Shown here one piece after another: positions 7,256 to 13,838 of a stretch of 15,219 nt of DNA. Under the pieces are notes generated by a model. It ran no database searches. It saw only the letters and a list, made by a program, of their open reading frames with translations, and was not told where the DNA came from. Numbering within the stretch: position 1 is the first letter of the stretch; every line of letters begins with the position of its first letter. Origin of the DNA: Oscillospiraceae bacterium (GTDB taxonomy: Bacteria; Bacillota_A; Clostridia; Oscillospirales; Oscillospiraceae). Position numbers and translations under genes: made by a program. Location: NCBI GenBank assembly GCA_016302005.1, contig JAEDOK010000031.1:1-15219 (forward strand), in the 5' to 3' direction.

Positions 7256-8390
7256 GGTCATGTCCGTCTTCGGCACACGACCGGAGGCGATCAAAATGGC
7301 ACCGCTGGTCAAAAAGCTGGCAGAGCGTGAGGATTTTGAAAGCCTCTGCTGCCTGACCGGACAGCATCGGGAAATGCTGGATTCCGTGATGGATATTTTC
7401 CGCTTAAAGGCGGACTACGACCTAAATATTATGCAGAAGCAGCAGACCCTCTCCTCCATTACCACGCGCACGCTGCTTGGTATGGAGACGGTGCTGGAGG
7501 AGGCAAGGCCCGATTTGGTACTGGTGCACGGGGACACCTCGACCACCTTCGCAGGTGCCCTTGCGGCGTTTTACCACAAGATTCCCGTGGGGCATGTGGA
7601 GGCGGGACTGCGCACCTATGACAAATACTCCCCCTATCCGGAGGAGATGAACCGCACTCTTGTGGGCGACCTTGCCGATCTGCATTTCTCTCCCACGGCA
7701 GCCAATGCCGAAAATCTGCGTAGGGAAGCGGTGCGCGGGGAGATCTTTATCACGGGCAACACTGTCATTGACGCGATGCAGACGACGGTGCGCGAGGATT
7801 TTCGCTTTGCGGAGCCGGAACTGAACGCGATGGATTTTGCCAATCGGCGTGTGATCGTGCTGACCTGCCACCGCCGCGAGAATTACGGCAAACCGATGCA
7901 CGACATCCTCCGCGCCGTGAGGCAGATCGTGGATACGCACCCGGAGGTCGAGGTCGTATATCCCGTGCATCTCAGCCCTGTTGTCCGCGAATGCGCGAAG
8001 GAGGAGCTGGGCGATACGGCGCGGGTGCATCTGATCGACCCGATTGATGTGGAGCAGATGCATAATCTCATGGCGCGCTGCCATTTTGTCATGACGGACT
8101 CCGGCGGCTTGCAGGAGGAAGCGCCTGCGCTGGGAAAGCCGGTTTTGGTGCTGCGCCGCGAGACAGAGCGCCCGGAGGCGGTCGCGGCGGGTACGGTAAA
8201 GCTGGCGGGTGTCGAATATGACGAGATTGTGTGCATGGCAAGCGAATTGCTGGAACAGCCCACGGTCTACCGCCAAATGGCGCAGGCAGTCAACCCCTAC
8301 GGCGACGGCAACGCCTGCGCCCGAATTGCGGACGCCATCGCGTGGCATTTCGGCAACCAAGCAAACCGTCCCGAGAATTTCCGACCCTGA
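7242..8390 (+). CDS. wecB: UDP-N-acetylglucosamine 2-epimerase (non-hydrolysing)
   Basis: The enzyme interconverts UDP-GlcNAc and UDP-ManNAc, supplying ManNAc for linkage units or surface polysaccharides. The product is 382 aa, the normal length. Motifs are FGTRPEAIKMAPL near residue 10, VHGDTSTT near 95, HVEAGLRT and PEEMNR (active-site acids), CHRREN near 209 and DSGGLQEEAPALGKPVLVLR near 286. GGAGGA (7231-7236) stands 5 nt before ATG 7242, inside the end of tagO. The pairing with tagO points to the first two steps of a teichoic-acid-like pathway, where TagA would next use UDP-ManNAc; TagA is not in the window. A strong terminator follows about 20 nt downstream. Confidence 0.95.
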   Translation: MKKIRVMSVFGTRPEAIKMAPLVKKLAEREDFESLCCLTGQHREMLDSVMDIFRLKADYDLNIMQKQQTLSSITTRTLLGMETVLEEARPDLVLVHGDTSTTFAGALAAFYHKIPVGHVEAGLRTYDKYSPYPEEMNRTLVGDLADLHFSPTAANAENLRREAVRGEIFITGNTVIDAMQTTVREDFRFAEPELNAMDFANRRVIVLTCHRRENYGKPMHDILRAVRQIVDTHPEVEVVYPVHLSPVVRECAKEELGDTARVHLIDPIDVEQMHNLMARCHFVMTDSGGLQEEAPALGKPVLVLRRETERPEAVAAGTVKLAGVEYDEIVCMASELLEQPTVYRQMAQAVNPYGDGNACARIADAIAWHFGNQANRPENFRP

Positions 8391-8410
8391 AATTAATTTC
8401 AAACAGAGAC

Positions 8411-8446
8411 GCTCCCTGAAGACCAAGAACTTCAGGGAGCTTTTTT
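8411..8446 (+). terminator. Intrinsic terminator of the trpS-tagO-wecB unit
   Basis: An 11-bp perfect stem, GCTCCCTGAAG (8411-8421) with CTTCAGGGAGC (8430-8440), has an 8-nt loop and is followed at once by six Ts (8441-8446). This is a textbook rho-independent terminator. Confidence 0.95.
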
Positions 8447-8449
8447 CTG

Positions 8450-8483
8450 CCTGTAGGGCGGGGACATGTCCCCGCCCTACAGG
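8450..8483. repeat. 34-bp perfect palindrome, solo arm of the 112-bp element
   Basis: The sequence is a perfect inverted repeat centred between 8466 and 8467 (core GGGGACATGTCCCC). It equals the outer sequence of the left and right arms of the 2911-3022 element joined at their shared 20-bp palindrome, with the core lost. It sits just after the wecB terminator. It could act as a second hairpin in either direction, but no T-run follows. Confidence 0.9.
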
Positions 8484-8493
8484 GGTTTCATGA

Positions 8494-8527
8494 CAATGAC
8501 ATTGAAGGGATACCCTACTTGTCATTG
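8494..8527. repeat. CAATGACA/TGTCATTG inverted repeat
   Basis: CAATGACA (8494-8501) pairs with TGTCATTG (8520-8527) around an 18-nt spacer that contains AGGG...CCCT. The same arrangement occurs at 67-102 in the left composite repeat. It borders the 48-bp tandem array, suggesting both are modules of one repeat family. Confidence 0.65.
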
Positions 8528-8550
8528 CGAGGCGCTTGCGACGCGGTAGC

Positions 8551-8740
8551 GCAGCCGTTCGCGAGGAACGAGCGTTCCGGATGCGGCATACCCCCTGCAC
8601 AGCCGTTGGCGACAAAGGAGCCTTACGGATGCGGCATACCCCCTGCACAGCCGTTGGCGACAAAGGAGCCTTACGGATGTGGCGTGCCCCCTGCGCAGCC
8701 GTTCGCGACGAAGGAGCGCTACGGATGCGGCGTGCCCCTT
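8551..8740. repeat. 48-bp tandem repeat array (about four units)
   Basis: A 28-nt partial unit (8551-8578) is followed by full units at 8579-8626, 8627-8674 and 8675-8722, then a partial unit to about 8740. The first two full units are almost identical; the third differs at several positions. Because 48 is a multiple of 3, several frames stay open, giving spurious 16-residue peptide repeats, but no start, ribosome site or codon bias supports a gene. The same unit recurs inverted at 10880-10990 and at 1-48. Confidence 0.9.
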
Positions 8741-8775
8741 GCGGGTATTGCGGGTATTGCGGGTATTGCGGGTGC
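8741..8775. repeat. 9-bp tandem repeat GCGGGTATT x3 plus a partial unit
   Basis: Three exact GCGGGTATT units (8741-8767) are followed by GCGGGTGC. The inverted array at 10880-10990 carries only one full unit next to the same partial unit. The copy number therefore differs between two otherwise matching copies, as expected from replication slippage. Confidence 0.85.
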
Positions 8776-8811
8776 AATCTCGTGGAGGATATACCGATTG
8801 CGTACAGAAAA

Positions 8812-8842
8812 ATGTGTCAAGGAACCCGTCCCCTTGACACAT
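8812..8842. repeat. 11-bp stem hairpin, ATGTGTCAAGG/CCTTGACACAT
   Basis: A perfect 11-bp inverted repeat (8812-8822 with 8832-8842) has a 9-nt loop, AACCCGTCC. No T-run follows, so it is not a good terminator. It looks like another small dispersed palindromic element rather than a regulatory site for the transporter about 145 nt downstream. From 8391 to 8987 I see no gene: only the terminator, these repeats and a promoter region. Confidence 0.6.
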
Positions 8843-8882
8843 ACAAGTTGAGGGGACAGCCGGTTTGTCGTGTTGGCTCCGT

Positions 8883-8948
8883 TTTACACAGATTTTACGA
8901 AAGCTTAACCGTAACTGCGTGGTTTTTGCGGGACTTCTACTCTATAAT
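8883..8948 (+). promoter_or_regulatory. Candidate Pho-box-like promoter of the Na+/Pi transporter gene
   Basis: TATAAT at 8943-8948 is an exact -10 box, but the -35 region 17 bp upstream is poor (TGGTTT), suggesting an activated promoter. Three related hexamers, TTTACA (8883), TTTACG (8894) and TTAACC (8905), recur with an exact 11-nt period. Characterised PhoP boxes of Firmicutes are TT(A/T)ACA-like repeats with about this spacing. A phosphate-starvation activator would suit the gene downstream. The hexamers lie slightly further upstream than in the best-known promoters, so regulation remains an inference. Confidence 0.5.
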
Positions 8949-8987
8949 AAAATTTGTAAAATCCCTGCAAAGGAGATAGAGAAATAT

Positions 8988-10778
8988 ATGACGACCTATA
9001 TTCTGAAGCTCGTGTCTCTGCTGGGCGGACTGGCGCTGTTTCTGTTTGGCATGGATGTGATGGGAAAATCCTTAGAGCGCACCGCAGGCGGCAAGCTTCA
9101 GACCGTTTTGGCAAAAATGAGCTCCAACGTGCCCAAGGGCTTTCTGCTGGGTTTGGCAGTGACGGCAGTCATCCAGTCCTCCTCCGCCACCACTGTAATG
9201 GTGGTAGGCTTTGTCAACTCCGGCATTCTGACCTTGAAGCAGGCGGTGGGGGTGATCATGGGCAGCAATGTGGGCACCACGGTCACCGCGTGGATCCTGT
9301 CTCTCAGCGGCTTGGAGGGAGACAGCCTGCTGGTTCAGTTTTTTAAGCCCTCCACCTTGGCACCGCTGCTGGGAGCTATCGGCATTGTGCTGTATATGTT
9401 CACAAAATCGGAGAAAAAGAAGAACATCGGCTGCATTCTGCTGGGCTTTATGGCGCTGATGACCGGTATGGAGCTGATGAGCGGCTCCATGCAGTTCCTG
9501 AAAAACGAGGCGTGGTTTGCAAAGCTGATGGTATCCTTCTCCAACCCGTTGATCGGCATTTTGGTCGGCGCGGCGCTGACGGCACTTATCCAGTCCTCCT
9601 CCGCCTCCGTGGGTATTTTGCAGAGTCTGTGCTCCACCGGCGCGGTTTCCTTCGGCTGTGCCATTCCGATCATTTTGGGACAGAATATCGGCACCTGTGT
9701 AACCGCTATGATGGGCTCCATCGGCGCGAATAAAAACGCCCGCCGCACTGCCATGGTGCATCTGTACTTTAATCTTTTGGGGACGCTGATCTTTGTGGTG
9801 CTGTTCTACGGCATCGGGCTGTTCTTTCCGTGGAAATTCCTGAATACGCCCTGCAACGAGATGAGCATCGCCGTGATCCACACGGCATTCAATGTCGGTG
9901 CGACCGCCTTACTTCTGCCGCTGAACGGCTTGCTGGTGAAGCTGGCGACCCTGTCCGTCCCCGATGATAAAAAGGAGGAGAAGACGGAGCTGCTGGACGA
10001 GCGTCTGTTGGGCACCCCTGCCGTCGCCATCCAGCGCGCCCACGAGATCGCCGTCCGCATGGCGGAGGATTCGGTGGAAGCCATGTCCCTTGCCATCCAT
10101 TTGTCCCGCGGCTTTGACAGCAAAACATTGGATCAGATTCTTGCGTTGGAGGACAATACCGACCGCTATGAGGATGCGTTGGGCACCTATCTGGTAAAGC
10201 TCTCCGGCATGAAGCTGTCCGAATCCGACAACCGCATTCTCAACACCCTGCTCTACACCATTTCCGACATTGAGCGCATTGCCGACCACGCCGTTTCCGT
10301 CGGGGAGGCGGCGCTGGAAATGGAGGAAAAGAAAATTTCCTTCTCCGACCGCGCAAAAGCGGAGCTGGAGGTATTGGAGCAAGCGGTTACGGATCTTCTC
10401 CGCCGCACCGTGGATGCCTACAAAAGCCTTGATCTCGATCTCGCCGCGACCATCGAGCCGCAGGAGCAGGTGGTGGACGCACTGGTGCGGGAGGTCAAGT
10501 CCCGCCATATCCGCAGACTGCGGGACGGGCTTTGCAGCGTGGAATACGGCTTTGTGCTGGAAGACCTGCTGACCGCCTTTGAGCGCTCAGCGGATCACTG
10601 CTCCAATGTGGCGGTGGAAATCCTTCAGGTCTCGGAGGGCAAGCTGGAAGCCCATGAGTACCTGAACTCCCTGAAAGCCGGCGAGCTTCAGGAGAGCGCA
10701 GCCTTCGCAGAGCGCTTCGCCCGCTATAAGGCACAATACGCCTTCCCCGAGGAGCCGCAGGAGGATAAAACAGTCTAA
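8988..10778 (+). CDS. Na+/phosphate cotransporter family protein with PhoU-like domain
   Basis: The product is a 596-aa Na+/Pi cotransporter of the NptA/YjbB type (PF02690), expected to move phosphate across the membrane with sodium. The two inverted family repeats each carry the signature: QSSSATT near residue 62 and QSSSASV near 202. They are accompanied by GSNVGTTVTAW and GQNIGTCVTAMMG. About eight or more hydrophobic segments fill the first 330 residues. The remaining part is soluble and helical, with PhoU-like features (ISDIERIADHA, FERSADHCSNVA). ATG 8988 follows AGGAG at 8971-8975; the spacing of 12 nt is a little long. The frame is open back to 8865 through promoter and repeat DNA, which I do not consider coding. 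The gene stands alone, flanked by inverted 48-bp repeat arrays, and I see no clear terminator after it. Confidence 0.93.
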   Translation: MTTYILKLVSLLGGLALFLFGMDVMGKSLERTAGGKLQTVLAKMSSNVPKGFLLGLAVTAVIQSSSATTVMVVGFVNSGILTLKQAVGVIMGSNVGTTVTAWILSLSGLEGDSLLVQFFKPSTLAPLLGAIGIVLYMFTKSEKKKNIGCILLGFMALMTGMELMSGSMQFLKNEAWFAKLMVSFSNPLIGILVGAALTALIQSSSASVGILQSLCSTGAVSFGCAIPIILGQNIGTCVTAMMGSIGANKNARRTAMVHLYFNLLGTLIFVVLFYGIGLFFPWKFLNTPCNEMSIAVIHTAFNVGATALLLPLNGLLVKLATLSVPDDKKEEKTELLDERLLGTPAVAIQRAHEIAVRMAEDSVEAMSLAIHLSRGFDSKTLDQILALEDNTDRYEDALGTYLVKLSGMKLSESDNRILNTLLYTISDIERIADHAVSVGEAALEMEEKKISFSDRAKAELEVLEQAVTDLLRRTVDAYKSLDLDLAATIEPQEQVVDALVREVKSRHIRRLRDGLCSVEYGFVLEDLLTAFERSADHCSNVAVEILQVSEGKLEAHEYLNSLKAGELQESAAFAERFARYKAQYAFPEEPQEDKTV

Positions 10779-10879
10779 TAACCTGTTAGGCTAAGGGCTA
10801 AGAGTGAATGGTGAATGACTTTGGTGTGCTTCGCACGGATGAAAAATACATCGAACCCACCCTCGCCGTAGGGCGCGCA

Positions 10880-10990
10880 CCCGCAATACCCGCAAGGGGC
10901 ACGCCACATCCGTAAGGCTCCTTTGTCGCCAACGGCTGTGCAGGGGGTATGCCGCATCCGTAACGCTCCTTCGTCGCGAACGGCTGCGCT
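10880..10990. repeat. 48-bp repeat array, inverted relative to 8551-8740
   Basis: One full 48-bp unit (10912-10959) lies between two partial units (to 10911 and 10960-10990), in reverse complement to the array before the transporter gene. The flanking 9-bp unit is also present, inverted, in 10878-10894. Unit variants appear in the same order as in the upstream array with two units fewer, so the arrays share an origin. From 10779 to 11253 there is no credible gene. Bases 10779-10877 hold no feature I can name beyond a small GTGC-TTC-GCAC hairpin. Confidence 0.88.
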
Positions 10991-11172
10991 AACGACCTCG
11001 GCGCGCCGGTGCAGGAACGAATGCACGCAAGCCACCCTCCCATGTCATTGCGAACCCAGTGCGCACACTGGGTGTGGCAATCTCGTGCAGGAACTACCAA
11101 ATATGTATAAACTCGTTCCTCTGTACCGTCTGCCGCTGTGCGGACGGCACGCCGAGTCGTCGTGCCCTACGA
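10991..11172. repeat. Composite hairpin-rich repeat (right copy, distal part)
   Basis: With 10943-10990 this forms a second copy of the element at 1-232, in the same orientation. CCCAGTG (11055-11061) pairs with CACTGGG (11066-11072) around CGCA, then GTGGCAATCTCGTGCAGG follows exactly as in the left copy. Bases 11126-11133 pair with 11140-11147, forming the equivalent of the 195-214 hairpin. GCAGGAACTACC and CTGCCGCTGTGCGG-like sequence also link it to the core of the 2911-3022 element. Confidence 0.78.
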
Positions 11173-11195
11173 AGCGGATTTGAGGCTGATTTAAC

Positions 11196-11236
11196 AAAAA
11201 ACGCAGTGCCCTTCCTTGCTTCTCGCAGGGAAGGGC
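11196..11236 (-). terminator. Intrinsic terminator of the minD-mgsA-dapH operon
   Basis: Read on the minus strand, GCCCTTCC pairs with GGAAGGGC (+ strand 11229-11236 and 11208-11215), with a further TGC/GCA pairing inside the loop. Six nucleotides after the stem comes a run of six Ts (complement of 11196-11201). It lies just below the dapH stop codon. The gap between stem and T-run makes it weaker than the wecB terminator. Confidence 0.7.
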
Positions 11237-11253
11237 CCTTCATTCTAAAAAGG

Positions 11254-11952
11254 TCACAGCTCACGCAGCGCGTCGAGGAGGACGGTTTTTTCGTTGGTTT
11301 TTTCGTCGCGGTATTTGACGATCCTCGCCGGGGCGCCTGCGACGACGGCGTTGGCGGGAACATTCTCCGTAACGATCGCGCCCGCAGCAACCACGGCGCG
11401 GTCGCCCACCTGCACACCCTCCAAAATGACCGCGTTTGCGCCCACAAGAACCTCGTCGCCCACGACCACGGGTGTTGCGCTCGGCGGCTCAATGACGCCC
11501 GCCAAGACGGCGTTCGCGCCGATGTGGGAGTGCTTTCCGACGGTCGCTCTGCCGCCCAAGATCGCGCCCATGTCGATCATCGTGCCCTCGCCGACGCGCG
11601 CGCCGATGTTGAGAACCGCGCCCATCATGATCACGGCGTTGTCCCCGATCTCGACGCCCTCGCGCAAAATCGCGCCCGGCTCCACTCTTGCGTGCAGATT
11701 CTTGACATCCAGCATCGGAATGGCGGAATTGACCGCGTTGTTTTCAATATGCACCGCCGCAAGCTTGTCCGCCTGCGCTTCCAGTTGGGGGGCGAGGCGC
11801 TTCCAGTCGCCGTAAAGGAGCTTCAGCCCGTTTCCGCCGCAGAAGACCTCCGCGTCCGTAAATTCGCAGGGTGCCTTTTCCTGCAAGACGACCCGTACCG
11901 GCGTCTTTTTCTCCGACGTGCGGATCAATTCAATGATCTCATATGCTTCCAT
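11254..11952 (-). CDS. dapH: 2,3,4,5-tetrahydropyridine-2,6-dicarboxylate N-acetyltransferase
   Basis: DapH transfers acetyl from acetyl-CoA to tetrahydrodipicolinate in the acetylase branch of diaminopimelate and lysine synthesis, feeding peptidoglycan and protein. The product is 232 aa, near the usual 230-240 of Firmicute DapH. The short N-terminal domain begins [20 protein letters not shown] left-handed beta-helix of hexapeptide repeats follows from about residue 88 to 200 ([56 protein letters not shown]), then AGAPARIVK. The start lies 4 nt beyond the mgsA stop, with GAGGTGAG spanning that stop. It is the last gene of the minus-strand operon and is followed by a terminator. Confidence 0.95.
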   Translation of the reverse strand: MEAYEIIELIRTSEKKTPVRVVLQEKAPCEFTDAEVFCGGNGLKLLYGDWKRLAPQLEAQADKLAAVHIENNAVNSAIPMLDVKNLHARVEPGAILREGVEIGDNAVIMMGAVLNIGARVGEGTMIDMGAILGGRATVGKHSHIGANAVLAGVIEPPSATPVVVGDEVLVGANAVILEGVQVGDRAVVAAGAIVTENVPANAVVAGAPARIVKYRDEKTNEKTVLLDALREL

Positions 11953-11956
11953 TGTC

Positions 11957-12373
11957 TCACCTCACCGATTTTTTTCGATGGATCATCTCGCGCCAATCCA
12001 GATCGCCGCGCTGTAAGCCGAGTATCATCATCTCCGCCGAGGCGAGATTCGTCGCCACGGGGACATTGTGCGTGTCGCACAGGTGGATGGTCTGCACGAT
12101 TTGCTGATCCTCCCACGGGTTCATGCCGTTCGGGTCGGTGAACATCAGGACGAGGTCGATCTCGTTATAGGCGATGCGGGCATCCACCTGCTGATGACCG
12201 CCCTGATTGTGCGACAAAAACAGTGTCACAGGCAGCCCCGTCGCGTCCGCGACGAGACGCCCCGTCGTCGCCGTGGCGGAAATATTGTGCTTGGAAAGGA
12301 TGCTCTTATATGCCGTGCAGAATTGCACCATCAGTTCTTTCTTTTTGTCGTGTGCCATGAGTGTAATGTTCAT
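11957..12373 (-). CDS. mgsA: Methylglyoxal synthase family protein with altered active site
   Basis: Methylglyoxal synthase converts dihydroxyacetone phosphate to methylglyoxal and phosphate. The 138-aa product aligns along its length with the family: [13 protein letters not shown] at the start, ATTGRL for TGTTG, then [12 protein letters not shown] and [12 protein letters not shown]. However, the usual SGPxGGDQQ block reads SHNQGGHQQ (residues 54-62), so the catalytic aspartate (Asp71 in E. coli) is His60 and the phosphate-contacting glycine is His55. The usual PHxPD block reads PWEDQ, replacing a conserved histidine and aspartate by Trp87 and Gln90. His8 and Asp9 remain. The fold is clear but the classical activity is doubtful. 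A good GAGGTGG site lies 6 nt upstream, 12 nt separate it from minD and 4 nt from dapH. Confidence 0.82.
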   Translation of the reverse strand: MNITLMAHDKKKELMVQFCTAYKSILSKHNISATATTGRLVADATGLPVTLFLSHNQGGHQQVDARIAYNEIDLVLMFTDPNGMNPWEDQQIVQTIHLCDTHNVPVATNLASAEMMILGLQRGDLDWREMIHRKKSVR

Positions 12374-12385
12374 AAAACCACCTCA

Positions 12386-13123
12386 TTACAGTTTCATCAA
12401 CGGCATTGCAATGCCGCGCAGACGGCGCGAAATGCGCAGGCACGCCTCGGCAGCACTGCCGTCGTCGGAGAGGATCAGCGCGTCCCCCTGCGCCGCGGCG
12501 AGCATCACCGCGTTATCCTCCGGGATCAAGCCTAACAGCGGGAGCCCCACGTCGTCCATGATATCATCCACCGTCAGCTCCATGCGGGAGAACAGCTTCG
12601 GCGTCACGCGATTGACCACGAGCTGCAGCTCCTCCTTACCGTCCAGCGAGAGAAGATCCGCCGCGCAGCCCGCGTCGCGCATGGAAGCGGGATCCGGCGT
12701 AGAGACGACGATGCAGCGATCGGCGTAGCGCGTCGCCAGTCGGAAGCCCGAACCGATCCCCGCAGGGGCATCGATCAAACAGTAATCAAACTCCTTGCGC
12801 ACCTGCTCCAGCATTCTGCCGAACCCCGCTGAGTCGATCAGCGCGTCGTTCTCGCGCACGGGCGCAGTGAAAAGGAACAGCCCCGGAAGCTGCAAATGCT
12901 CCGCCGCATCCTGCAAGCCATAGTGCCCGTGGACCACGTCCGTAAAGGCGATGATCGGCTGCTCCGTCATGCCGAGGGCGATGTCGAGGTTCCGCAGACC
13001 GATGTCCGCGTCAATGCACAGCACGCGCATGCCGTCGACAGCCATACAGGTCGCCACGGCGGCGCACAGCGTTGTTTTCCCCGTGCCGCCTTTTCCGGAA
13101 ATGACAGAAATGACCTCGCCCAT
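12386..13123 (-). CDS. minD: Septum site-determining ATPase MinD
   Basis: MinD is a membrane-binding ParA/MinD-type ATPase that positions the division site with MinC, and with MinE or DivIVA. The 245-aa product has the deviant Walker A KGGTGKTT (residues 11-18), the family's DADIGLRNLDIALG (38-51) and a Walker B-like DYCLIDAPAGIGSG near 114. The C-terminus (RISRRLRGIAMPLMKL) could form the membrane-binding amphipathic helix, although it is shorter than in well-studied MinD proteins. No minC or minE is adjacent; upstream is a divergent gene. AGGAG (minus strand, 13139-13135) is 11 nt from the start codon. It leads an operon with mgsA and dapH. A general ParA-like role is a weaker alternative. 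Confidence 0.87.
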   Translation of the reverse strand: MGEVISVISGKGGTGKTTLCAAVATCMAVDGMRVLCIDADIGLRNLDIALGMTEQPIIAFTDVVHGHYGLQDAAEHLQLPGLFLFTAPVRENDALIDSAGFGRMLEQVRKEFDYCLIDAPAGIGSGFRLATRYADRCIVVSTPDPASMRDAGCAADLLSLDGKEELQLVVNRVTPKLFSRMELTVDDIMDDVGLPLLGLIPEDNAVMLAAAQGDALILSDDGSAAEACLRISRRLRGIAMPLMKL

Positions 13124-13173
13124 TGCCTCTGACGCTCCTTTCCCGCATATTCAAAATGCAGATGCTTAATGTA

Positions 13174-13202
13174 AGTATACCCTATCTTCCCTCCGATTTC
13201 AA
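13174..13202 (-). promoter_or_regulatory. Sigma-A promoter of the minD-mgsA-dapH operon
   Basis: On the minus strand, TTGAAA (13202-13197) and TATACT (13179-13174) are separated by exactly 17 bp. Each differs from consensus at one position. The expected start is near 13167, giving a leader of about 45 nt before minD. Confidence 0.75.
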
Positions 13203-13291
13203 CAACGAATTCACAGATTTTACCACCGAAATGCGCATTTTTAACATTCCGCTCCGTTCGGCGCGGTGCACAGCCAATTTTGTCATATGGC

Positions 13292-13320
13292 TTGCATTTT
13301 CAGTGGGATTATGGTATGCT
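13292..13320 (+). promoter_or_regulatory. Sigma-A promoter of the PF06695 exporter-ogt unit
   Basis: TTGCAT (13292-13297) and TATGCT (13315-13320) are 17 bp apart. The expected start lies about 17 nt before ATG 13344. Together with the minD promoter it makes a divergent control region of 220 bp; no operator is obvious in it. Confidence 0.6.
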
Positions 13321-13343
13321 GAAAGAAAAATGTTAAAGCGAGA

Positions 13344-13835
13344 ATGACTATGGCTTTCTTTTCTACACTCACGGGAAAGGCGCTCATCACTTTTTTGATC
13401 TCCATGGTGCCGGTGATCGAGCTGCGCGGGGCAATCCCCTATGGTATGGCGCAGGGTCTCGCACCGTGGGCAGCGTGCTTCATCAGCATCATCGGCAATA
13501 TGCTGCCTGTCCCGTTTATCCTCCTGTTCATCCGCAAGGTTCTGCACTGGATGAAGCGCTATCCGAAGCTCGGACGCATTGCGGAAAAGTTAGAGCGCCG
13601 CGCTGCGAACAAGAGCGGCAGAGTTCAAAAATCCGAGCTGGTCGGTCTTTGCCTGCTCGTCGCCATTCCCCTCCCCGGAACCGGTGCGTGGACGGGCGCG
13701 CTGGTCGCTGCTTTGATGGAGATGCGTTTAAAACGCGCCCTGCCGACGATCCTCCTCGGCGTCGTGCTGGCGGGCATCGTGGTCACGCTCGTGATGACGC
13801 TGGGCATCGAGGCGCTCAGTTTCCTGCACGGTTAA
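13344..13835 (+). CDS. Small multidrug export family membrane protein (PF06695)
   Basis: The 163-aa hydrophobic protein matches the Sm_multidrug_ex family pattern. A first reentrant-type block reads PVIELRGAIPYG (about residues 23-34), and a second, PLPGTGAWTGAL (about 110-121), has the family's PxPGTGAWTG signature. Three or four hydrophobic segments flank a basic, helical cytosolic stretch (about residues 67-95, rich in K and R). The family name comes from limited evidence and the substrate is unknown. ATG 13344 or ATG 13350 could start translation, and neither has a good ribosome site. The ogt gene begins 3 nt after the stop, so the two are probably coupled. Confidence 0.83.
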   Translation: MTMAFFSTLTGKALITFLISMVPVIELRGAIPYGMAQGLAPWAACFISIIGNMLPVPFILLFIRKVLHWMKRYPKLGRIAEKLERRAANKSGRVQKSELVGLCLLVAIPLPGTGAWTGALVAALMEMRLKRALPTILLGVVLAGIVVTLVMTLGIEALSFLHG

Positions 13836-13838
13836 ATC

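Noticed and set aside
8741..8775. Short direct repeats considered as a CRISPR array
   Set aside because: Units are contiguous, with no spacers, and no cas genes are present.
8519..8979. Open frames of 100-147 codons with 16-residue peptide repeats, on both strands
   Set aside because: They arise because the tandem unit is 48 bp, a multiple of three, and lacks stops in several frames. There is no ribosome site or consistent codon bias, and the same DNA occurs inverted elsewhere.
10779..10877. Terminator for the Na+/Pi transporter gene
   Set aside because: No stem followed by a T-run is visible; only a small GTGC-GCAC hairpin without a T tract occurs.
11059..12141. 360-codon plus-strand frame opposite dapH and mgsA
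   Set aside because: It begins in a repeat and runs antisense through two well-supported genes; no ribosome site or family match.
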